Positions 56,901 to 64,000 of a DNA stretch of 64,000 nt are shown in pieces. Position 1 is the first letter of the stretch. Every line of letters begins with the position of its first letter. This DNA is from Miscanthus floridulus (taxonomy: Eukaryota > Streptophyta > Magnoliopsida > Poales > Poaceae): the NCBI RefSeq assembly GCF_019320115.1, contig NC_089583.1, positions 83,593,928 to 83,657,927 on the forward strand, read 5' to 3'. Under the pieces are notes generated by a model. That model made no database searches and had not been told where the DNA came from. It saw nothing but the letters and a program-made list of their open reading frames with translations. Both the position numbers and the translations under genes were made by a program.

Positions 56901-57070
56901 ATAATTAAATATATCCATATTGGATTTAGTTTTGTTAAGCATATTTTTTAAGTAAAATGCAACAAACGGATTGTTAATCGGGGTTATGGTTTAAGAAAAC
57001 AAATTATTTTAAAGAATCTAACCCACAAAAAAATTTCATCTATGCATGCATGCAGTCCAATGGAATTTGT
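53940..57070. repeat. TTGCAAC-rich composite of direct and inverted repeats
   Basis: A segment at about 54070-54420 recurs in direct orientation at 55485-55800 (shared: CGTGCATGCAAAA, AGGAAGCATGCATG, GTGCTTAACAAAA, GAGATCCATGAAGGCTATAT). Its partial reverse complement occurs three times, at about 54660-54840, 56370-56580 and 56880-57065 (shared: GGATCTAGTTTTGTTAAGCA, CATGCATGCATGC). Between them TTGCAAC/GTTGCAA occurs dozens of times. GGGTGTATTCTGTGCAG (53958) and GGGTGCATTCTATGTACAGG (57321) suggest related outer ends. No reading frame is convincing. This looks like nested non-autonomous DNA transposons with long inverted ends. Confidence 0.6.
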
Positions 57071-57154
57071 ATGCAACGTAGTTGTGCATAATATGTGAAT
57101 GATACAAATTAATTATGACGCACGCACCACATGTTTAGCTGAGTGTTCGAGTAG

Positions 57155-57300
57155 AGGGCTGTTCGGCTGGCTGGCCGGCCAGCCCCTCATGGATTACTGT
57201 TCACGTGAACAGTGATTTCTGGCAGAACGGTGCTTTCCTCTCACAATAATTAGCTGAAACAGTGTTTTGGCTTATTTTTCAGTGCTGCTGAACAGGCCCT
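57155..57300. mobile_element. MITE-like element with GGGC-type inverted ends
   Basis: AGGGCTGTTCGGCTGGCTGG at the left and TGCTGAACAGGCCCT at the right are inverted copies; length about 146 bp. TAGA flanks both GGGC...GCCC ends (57152-57155, 57300-57303). Internal TGTTCACGTGAACA (57199-57212) is a 14-bp palindrome. Family resembles the common grass GGCCTGTTCG hAT-like MITE. Confidence 0.7.
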
Positions 57301-58898
57301 AGATCGGCGCACCAACAGCCTGGGTGCATTCTATGTACAGGATGCGTGCATTATAGCAAAACAGTATATATATATATATATACACACACACATACGAGTG
57401 AAGAGTTCCAGAAATTTCAACATCTTCTCTCCGGCATCTTTCCATGTTTGGGGCATGCAAGACGGTGCGCCGGAAAAGGCATCCACAATCCTATTCACGT
57501 GGTATTGGTACCGGCACTGTTCTCTGCGAAAATCCGTGCAAAATGCCAGCGAAATCCCAGGAATTAGCCTCCCATAATGCAGCTCTCATTCCACTCCTCG
57601 CATGAACTCAGTCACGCTCGCCTTGATTGTCTACAGGTACCGAATCACTATCACAACGTAGTAAGTATAGTCTACAGGTACAGAATCACTATCGCGTTCG
57701 CAAGCATTATTGAGCCATGGGAGTCAAAGGCGGCCTCCTTCAGGCTTGAGCAAACCATATGCATGCGTGTCCGTTCCCTGCACCCATTGGCAGGGCAGCT
57801 GATTCAGGTCAACTCGCTATGCTGAACCTCCCTCATCATGCATGGATGATGGATGCATAATGCATTCGTTTAATCCTCCTACAGAGAGTAGTTCCGTCCC
57901 TCCGTGCGAGCGCTTAGCAAAAATCATGCAGGTATCTGCAGGTCTGGTTGGGCGTGTGAGCCCGATTAGGTCTGCTTGATTAATCATGCGCGTCGACGTC
58001 AGCGCAGACGATTGGGAGGAGGAGGAATGCATCCCGTATTCCAACGCGACGAGGGCAAAGGGCTTGAGGTTGACGCCGGACCGAACGCCCGCCCACCACA
58101 GTGACCCCGCCGGCTGCTACTGTCTGCATTGCATGGGATGAGCGAGGATAAGATCATTTATAAATCCTTATTGTGGTTATTAGTGGGAGCTAGATAGCAT
58201 ATTGTCTTGTTTTAAACATAGGAAATTGTTCACTGTTCTCCTCTTCTCTTACTACACCTTATTATATAATGAATTTGTGCAACAGATAAATAAAAAGTAG
58301 TGAGCCACTACAAGGCGGTTGGTTGAATGATCAGTTTTGGGGATTTTTTTACTTGATGATGGAAAGGTGGAACCGTGGAATCGAGTTCTCCGTCTGTGTC
58401 TGGTCTGCTCTTGTGCTCTCCGAAGAAAGAACGAGTTCTGTCTGTCTGTTGGTGCCTGCCTAATCCCTTTTATTTAATTTCTGTCCAACATTAAAGTGAA
58501 AGACGCTGAATTGGGAGTCAGGTTGGCATGATTGAAGTTGAAGGTGAAGCTGTCCCAGCCCTGAACCAGCAAGACGCCAGCAAAGCGCGATCGAATTCAG
58601 GGGGAGAGCTCAGAGCCGACCGTGATCTCAACTGAAGGACGGTGTCCCCTCCCCTCCCTTCCCTTCCCTGTCCGTAGCTAAGCTGTCTACTCGCTACTAC
58701 TCCGAAGTAGGACTCCGCAGGCCTCTCATCCCAATCAGGTGCTCCTGTTCTTCCTGATCCACTCATGAACTTATCTGCACAGATACTGTCATCATTGATC
58801 TGAGCTTGCATCCGGACGGGCCAAATGCACAAATGATTGCCTAATCCCGTCAGTGTATGCATGGACTGGACCATCGTCTACGCGCTACGCTCTGCGTC
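57301..58898. other. Intergenic DNA with an (AT)n(AC)n microsatellite
   Basis: TATATA...CACACA microsatellite at about 57364-57391. The rest is mixed-composition DNA with CT-rich and TGCATGCAT motifs. Several short frames exist, none with recognisable domains or splice logic. No gene is supported. Confidence 0.45.
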
Positions 58899-59040
58899 TA
58901 ACGGCCTTGTTTCGATGCATGTATATCCAGTTCATGTATCCAGCTCAAACCACATAGATTGGAGTGGAATGAAATGGAATTTAGTTTAATTCCACTCCAA
59001 TCCACTTCAACACACGTGGATTGTCTACTCTGCGGTTCTT
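58899..59040. mobile_element. MITE-like hairpin
   Basis: GATTGGAGTGGAAT (58957-58970) is the near-exact reverse complement of ATTCCACTCCAATCC (58989-59003), forming a hairpin with an 18-nt loop. The surrounding TTGTTTCGATGCATG and CACACGTGGATTG recall the grass MITE family that begins TTGTTTGG. Ends approximate. Confidence 0.5.
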
Positions 59041-60556
59041 CTCTTTACCTTTCCTCTTTTCTTTTTCTTGCATAGGACAATGTTGAGGTAATGACCAAAG
59101 TTAAGCTACTCAGATTTTGAAATGTCAAATGTTCATTCTCTTCTTTTTTTTGTATCTAGTATAAGTGTATAACCCACCTCCTTTTCTATTTAGGACCGCA
59201 ACTAGCCTCCTTTTCTATTTCGGACTGCAAATTGATTCCAGCATCACCGAATGCAACGATTTTTTTTTTAAAAAAAAAAGCGTGCCTTTTAACTGTCGGT
59301 GGCCTTGCGTTGCGAGTTGGGAGAAGGAAACAAAAGGAAAGGAGACACCAACAGATGAGCTCTCACGTCCGGTGAGGCCACTGGTTCAGCTGAGCCTCAG
59401 CGTCCCTACCACTCTCACATCCTCCCACAGCCACATCCCACAGTGAACAAGCTGGATCCAGCAGCGATCCGACCGCCGTAAACATCGCTCTGCGCGCGCG
59501 CAACAGCGCCGTGTGCTTGTTAGCCGGACGACGACACACCGGAGCACGGGACGGCTGCTCGCACCTGTTGCACGTCGGCAGGGCCGAAAAGGTCCACCGG
59601 CGAGCCATTCGGCCTGCTGCTACGCAGCAAGCGTACGTAGGACGAGTCGGCGGTCCAGAAACAGAAAGTGGATGCGATCGTCAGCGGCGTACGTGGCTCC
59701 TTTCATTCGGCCGTGACTGACACCTCCACGACGGCACGGCACGGATGCGCTCCAGCGCAGGGCCAGGCTGGCTAGCTAGAAAGGCCCACGGGCTGGACTC
59801 GACCAGCGTCGCCGTGCGGCAGCAGACACGCACGAGGAGGGGGCCGGGTGGTCCGGATCGTACGCTACGGCAACGAGCGGTGGCTGCGCAGCCTGCGCCA
59901 ACGGCTTTTGCCATGCCGGCTCGAGTGCTCGACGCCTCGACGACGTACTGGTACGTACCAGGCGTGGGCCGGCGGAGTAGGTAGGCTGTAGGCATCGGGG
60001 CTGGGGTCTGGGGACGGGGTTCTGGCTAGCAAAAGCCTACTTCCCCGGCCGGGCCGTCGGCATCTCTCGGATGGTGACAGCCCAACCGTACGAAAAACAC
60101 AAGTTCGTGGTGACTGGAGAGCAGAGCAGGACGCCAGGACAGGTCCGTGAGACAGTGCGAGGATAAACATGGTGAGAGGGCATACGTGACGTGATGCCCC
60201 GGCCCCTTCCCCGTCGCTACTGCCGCGAAACTCATTCGGATAACGCGCACGTACGTTTCTCTACTATTCATCGCATGCGCCAACTTGGATCTTGATTGGT
60301 TGGTTAAGCAGCAAATGACACGTCATTTTCAGCTATTGCATTGGTACTATACACACGATCATGTTATGCACAGGTACATGCTTTGGGTCGTATGGTACTC
60401 CTACTTCACTGCCCAAGTGCAGCGCAGCTGAGTGCGCTGTGCTGCCTCTGCCTGCAGGCAGTTATCGTTCCCATTCGCGGGAAAACTCAAGGTGCGCATT
60501 GTTGGGCGGAGCCACGGAGGCGTGGAGTGGAGCATGCAGCTTTTTTTTTTCTCCCC
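59041..60556. other. Intergenic DNA, partly GC-rich, no supported gene
   Basis: A T9/A10 homopolymer pair at about 59262-59280 can fold back on itself. From 59440 to 60200 the composition is GC-rich and overlapping frames of 60-120 codons exist on both strands, but they are Arg/Ala/Pro-rich, start at unconvincing ATGs and show no domain. They may be shadows of a decayed gene or of GC-rich unique sequence. Confidence 0.4.
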
Positions 60557-60558
60557 CT

Positions 60559-60853
60559 GAAGTTTAGTCCCTATCTCGGATGTTTGACATATGTATGGAG
60601 TATTAAATATATACTAAAAAATTAGCTAATTGCATAGATTGCGATTACTTTATGAGGCGAATTTTTTAAGCCTAATTAGCCCATATTTTGACAACGTGGT
60701 GCTACAGTAAGCATGTGCTAATGACGGATTAATTAGGCTTAATAAATTCGTCTCGTGGATTACTGATGACTTGTATAATTTGTTTTATTATTACTATCTG
60801 AACACTTCCATATAACATCTCATGTGATATCCGATGTGACACTCCTAAACTTT
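60559..60853. mobile_element. MITE with AAGTTTAG-type inverted ends (~295 bp)
   Basis: Left end GAAGTTTAGTCCCTATCTCGGATG pairs with right end CATCCGATG...CCTAAACTTT (quoted in part). Internal arms CGAATTTTTTAAGCCTAATTA (about 60659) and TAATTAGGCTTAATAAATTCG (about 60731) are inverted copies. This matches a very common grass MITE family with GCCTAATTAG arms. Confidence 0.75.
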
Positions 60854-60941
60854 GCACCTTAGATTTAAACACCACTGCTCGCAGTTGCAGACGTTGGACA
60901 GAGCACAGTAACGCATGGACAGGATGGATGCCTTGAGGACA

Positions 60942-61022
60942 CGGCCTGTTTGTTTGAACTTATCACCGGCTTATCAGCTAAATCTATAATATTTTTCTCT
61001 CATAACAAAATAGCTTCGATTG
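60942..61022. mobile_element. Fragment of a GGCCTGTTTG-type MITE
   Basis: GGCCTGTTTGTTTGAACTTA and AATATTTTTCTCTCATAACA match one half of the MITE at 61628-61762 (shared AATATTTTTCTCTCA). The other end was not found. Confidence 0.5.
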
Positions 61023-61627
61023 GCATTAATACCCGCCGAACATGCTTATGGCACCTGCATGTGCCTCTCTTCCTACGGAGTACTTGTCAACTCGTGGCCT
61101 CAGCCACAGAACTGAGCTGCTCTGATTCTCTGAAGGAAGACAATGGTGACGCAAAGGACAATAGTAGGCGGGGCTGGATAGTGCATTAGTGCATACAATC
61201 TCTACAGAACTATGAGTAGTATACGTTGGGGGTATGTTATGCTGATCGATCGCACTTCCCATATAAAAAACACGCGTACGATCAGCCTTTGACACCGCAG
61301 CACTGATCCCATGCGCAGCCAACCGCGAACAGACGAACCGTTCACCGGATGTTAGCGCCTTTAATCATGGCCGCATTCAGCTTTGCATCTGCCGACATGC
61401 TTATAGCATTAAAAATAAGCACACGAGTCCATCTAATCTAAGCGACACTCCAGGCAAGGACAAAGCAGGATTCAGCTGCAGTGTAGTAGCTGGTTCTCCT
61501 TTCGTTCAGAACGTTCCTCTCTCGCGTTCACAGTTCAGACAGAGCCACAACGCTGTGGGAGACAGCGAGTTGGGAATCCGAGAGGAAGACCAAAGGGCTG
61601 GTGTTGGTCTATCACTGTATCTAGCCA

Positions 61628-61762
61628 GCCTGTTCGTTTGGCTGTGGCTTGTCGTAAACGATCGTAAATTTTCAGCCGGAATAATATTTTTCTCTCACAC
61701 AAACCAGCCAGCATTACTTCTTCACGAACCAGCAACGATACAAACCAGCCAACCGAATAGCC
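61628..61762. mobile_element. MITE with GCCTGTTCG inverted ends (~135 bp)
   Basis: GCCTGTTCGTTTGGCTG at the left pairs with CAGCCAACCGAATAGCC at the right. The internal text (TTTTTCTCTCACACAAACCA, CACGAACCAGCAACGATAC) is that of a well-known grass family. Target duplication not clear. Confidence 0.75.
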
Positions 61763-62509
61763 ATCCAGCACAGCATGCATAATCTGACGGTACGGCCGTA
61801 CAGGACTACACCAGTCGCCAGACCTGACTTGAGTCTGAGCGCTTCTCTGTTGCACCTTCAATCGAGAATGGAGCGGGAGCAGCTCTTTCTTTGGCCCTGC
61901 CTGTTGGAACTGTGGAGTCTGCAAAACTGGATTGGATTCCGTATCTGATCGGCGGACGCATCAAATGGGCCTAAGACACGTTGTGTTTTGCACAGCCCAC
62001 TTCGTAGACCTTGTCTGATTGAGTTTCGGGCCTTCCGATTCTGGGCTTTTGTCCCAGTTTTCCAGTATGAAATTGGAAGCCCGAATCATGGACGGTGATC
62101 TCACTCTGGTAGTCTGCCAACTAAACTTGAAGTTACCGTACACATTCGCTGTTTGGCATGCCAAGCGCCGGCATGTCCGGTGACATACGCGTTCGGACGC
62201 ACCTCAGAAAAGGGCACCCGTCCATAGAAACAATGCCAGCATGCGTGTACGCGTCCCCATCCTCCACACCTCCGTCCCGCCACCGCGCTGCCATCTCAGA
62301 CGTGCTCCTTTTGCAAGCCCCCCGCCACACCCCATCTCAGGCGCGCTCCCTCTGCAAGCCCGTTTTGCGTTGCATGCGGGGCCTGCGCCACCCGAGCGAC
62401 GAGAGGGGAAGGCCCGGCGATGCCTCCAATTCGGAAAGGCCCGGTCGCGGCGTCATATGGATGGCTTGTCGGCTTCGGGAGAGACGATGCAACACAAAGT
62501 GGGGAGAAG
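61763..62509. other. Intergenic DNA, no supported gene
   Basis: Mixed composition, partly GC-rich near 62160-62460. Frames on both strands lack recognisable domains. Confidence 0.4.
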
Positions 62510-62930
62510 AGATGCAACACCCGATCTACTTTTAAAACATCCAAATACAACAGTTGCAATATACGTCTAAAGGCACTTGAAACACTTTGACACATGCTTC
62601 TGAAACACTTGGAAAAAAACACCTGAAACACATTTGAAAACCATTGCAACCATACGCAATATTCAAATAAAACACATACAATGTATTTGTAAAACATATG
62701 CAACTTTCAGATAAACACACTTGCAACATGCGTCCAGAAACAGACAAATGAAACATTCCTCTGAAACATCTGAAACACTCGAAACATACGCTTGCAACAT
62801 GCCTCTGAAGTAAATGCAACATGTGCAACATCCCCCGATCTACTTTTGCAACATCCATATGAAATAAATGTAACATACATCTAAAATGCTTGAAACACTT
62901 GAAACATACATATACAACATAGGAGAGAAA
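62510..62930. repeat. GAAACA/GCAACAT-rich tract
   Basis: About 20 variants of TGAAACACTTG, GCAACATGC and CAACATACG follow one another at 10-25 bp intervals. CCCGATCTACTTTT occurs twice (62521 and 62836), marking a larger internal duplication. Such tracts accompany some non-autonomous DNA elements in grasses; not coding. Confidence 0.6.
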
Positions 62931-63299
62931 AAAGCTGGACCGATCGATTTCGGCCGCCGGGGGTGGGGAGGGCGCCGCGGCGAGGTGGGGCAGAGCTGTC
63001 CACTACCCTACAACACCGCCGCGCCACCTCCGTGGATCTCACTCGTGCTCCTTGGATCCACCGGGATGGGGGAGAGAGCCACCGGATCCGCAGGTGTTGG
63101 GCCCTCCTAGTGGGAGACGACGTTGGGGTGGGGGAAGGGGCCGCCGGGGTGGGGAGGAGGACGCCGGGTTGGAGGAGGGCGCCAGGGTAGCGAGCGGGGA
63201 GCGAGCGCGGAAGGGAAGGAGGAAGCGAGGGATTGGGCACGGGAGTGAGCCAGTGAGACGAGTTGGGTAGCAGACAGTTTTGAGAGGCCGCGAGCCCGT
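62931..63299. other. GC-rich stretch upstream of the HVA22-like gene
   Basis: G-rich tracts (GGGGTGGGGAGG and similar) on the plus strand. No supported frame. GCCACCGG at 63077-63084 resembles the coupling element described for barley HVA22, but it is far upstream, so its meaning is doubtful. Confidence 0.35.
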
Positions 63300-63562
63300 T
63301 GATGTTGGGCCCTGCGCAGCCCAGGAATGCATTATCGCTACAAGTTCGTTGTTTCCAGAGACGAGATAGGCTGCCGGCTTTCCCTGATCCGGGGGTTCCG
63401 ATTCCGACGAAGGAAAACGAAACGAGGCCCGGCCTCGAGGAAAGGCGCCGCGCATCCAGCTGCAAGCACATGCGCCGTGGTCGGGGACCGGGAGGGCGGG
63501 GGAGCAGCTAGGCATTTTCAGTTTCACCACGCAAAGCGATTCGAGCCCGGCCTGCCTTGGAC

Positions 63563-63570
63563 GCCACGTC
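63563..63570 (-). promoter_or_regulatory. Candidate ABA-response element (ACGTGGC)
   Basis: The minus strand reads GACGTGGC, containing the ABRE core ACGTGGC, about 70 bp upstream of the TATA box. A second ACGT core lies at 63613-63616. HVA22 genes of cereals are known to be induced by abscisic acid through ABREs; the link here is inferred. Confidence 0.45.
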
Positions 63571-63636
63571 CAAGCTAGGCACCCGATGCGGTGCAATTCC
63601 GGCCTCCCGGTCACGTTTCACGATCATCATCACAGG

Positions 63637-63643
63637 TATAAAG
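63637..63643 (+). promoter_or_regulatory. TATA box of the HVA22-like gene
   Basis: TATAAAG lies 170 bp upstream of the ATG. Transcription would start near 63668, giving a CT-rich 5' leader of about 145 nt (CCTTTCCTCCTCC at 63705-63717). Confidence 0.6.
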
Positions 63644-63812
63644 CCCAAAATACTAGGCTTCCCCGTTCCATCCCCTACTGAATCTCCTTCATCGCCTATC
63701 GATCCTTTCCTCCTCCAGGAATCGCGCTAGCTAGCGTTCGCGTTCTGATCAAGTTTATTTGGTGCGTGAGCGTGAGTACGACTGGAATCGGAACCGGAAC
63801 AGAAACAGGAGG

Positions 63813-64000
63813 ATGGGTAAAACATGGACGCTCATCACCCACCTCCACGCTCTTGCAGGGTAAATGCTCGCTGCTGATCCTCTCTCCTTCCGTTCCGTTG
63901 CTCGCATTTGCAAACCATCTTTAGTACGCGATTAATGGCCTCGCTAGGGCTGATGTTCTTCTCTTTTCTCTTGTGTGCAGGCCGAGTGTCACTCTGATAT
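63813..64000 (+). CDS. HVA22-like (TB2/DP1/REEP family) protein, exon 1 and start of exon 2
   Basis: Exon 1 is 63813-63859, MGKTWTLITHLHALAG. The donor is GTAAAT at 63860 and the acceptor TGTGTGCAG ends at 63980, giving a 121-bp intron. Joined in phase, exon 2 continues as PSVTLI before the window ends at 64000. MGK.W.L.THLH..AGPS.TL is the conserved N-terminus of plant HVA22 proteins, which are small ER-membrane proteins of the DP1/Yop1/REEP family that shape tubular ER; cereal members respond to ABA and stress. The start codon is chosen because the motif begins there and purine-rich AACAGGAGG precedes it. The hydrophobic hairpins characteristic of the family lie beyond the edge. This is the only frame in the window that looks intact. 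Confidence 0.85.

Noticed and set aside
59363..60283. Possible GC-rich gene
   Set aside because: Frames on both strands overlap with equal length; no domain, plausible start or splice pattern seen.
62881..63614. Minus-strand frames of 191-196 codons upstream of the HVA22-like gene
   Set aside because: They overlap its promoter and 5' region, are Pro/Ser/Arg-rich without domain and partly cover the GAAACA tract.
1..64000. CRISPR arrays, operons, phage or toxin-antitoxin systems
   Set aside because: Composition, spliced gene start and plant LTR elements identify eukaryotic nuclear DNA; no spaced direct-repeat array is present.

Overview
This window is nuclear DNA of a grass (Poaceae, probably a sorghum/sugarcane-type relative; inferred from the repeat families, the MITE types and the codon style). 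About 54 kb is a nest of LTR retrotransposons. The last ~10 kb is a repeat-rich, partly GC-rich gene flank that ends in the first exon of an HVA22-type gene. I found no prokaryotic features, rRNA, tRNA or CRISPR array. The only gene that looks intact is the HVA22-like one, and it runs off the window edge.

Layout. 1-492 (-): N-terminal part of a decayed Mutator-like transposase gene. 493-1918: AT-rich, then GC-rich non-coding DNA with a 142-bp inverted-repeat unit. 1919-30902 (-): element C, a Ty1/copia element whose two ends can be recognised by identical 5-bp duplications (ATCAA at 1914-1918 and 30903-30907). Within C lie element A (1950-22002, -), a Sirevirus-like element with gag and an env-like frame but no visible pol, inserted 31 bp into C's 3' LTR. 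Element B (9648-19779, +), a full-length Sirevirus, sits inside A's gag (TSD GAGGT). A 4.7-kb solo LTR (23214-27957, TSD ATAGG) sits in the integrase-RT linker of C. 30908-32300: remnant resembling a gypsy LTR. About 32300-53715 (+): element E, a 5'-truncated copia element. Element D (35667-53511, +; TSD ATGTA), a Sirevirus with gag, pol and an env-like frame, is inserted in the last codons of E's RNase H. D's gag is in turn split by a second 4.7-kb solo LTR (38703-43400, TSD TTAAG/TTAAA). 53940-57070: TTGCAAC-rich direct and inverted repeats. 57150-61770: several MITE-like hairpins in otherwise unrecognised DNA. 62510-62930: GAAACA/GCAACAT-rich tract. 63300-64000: promoter, 5' UTR, exon 1, intron 1 and start of exon 2 of the HVA22-like gene.

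Order of events inferred from the nesting: C before A before B; C before its solo LTR; E before D before D's solo LTR. A deletion at 22002/22003 then joined A's truncated right LTR to C's reverse transcriptase. All retroelement reading frames carry stops or frameshifts, many of them C-to-T type changes (Gln, Arg and Trp codons turned into stops), as expected from heavily methylated plant repeats. The signals that go beyond ordinary repeat annotation are the ACCGGAC/GTCCGGT palindromes spread through the Sirevirus LTRs and internal regions, the pol-less gag plus env-like layout of A, and the exact dating of the nest by matching duplications.
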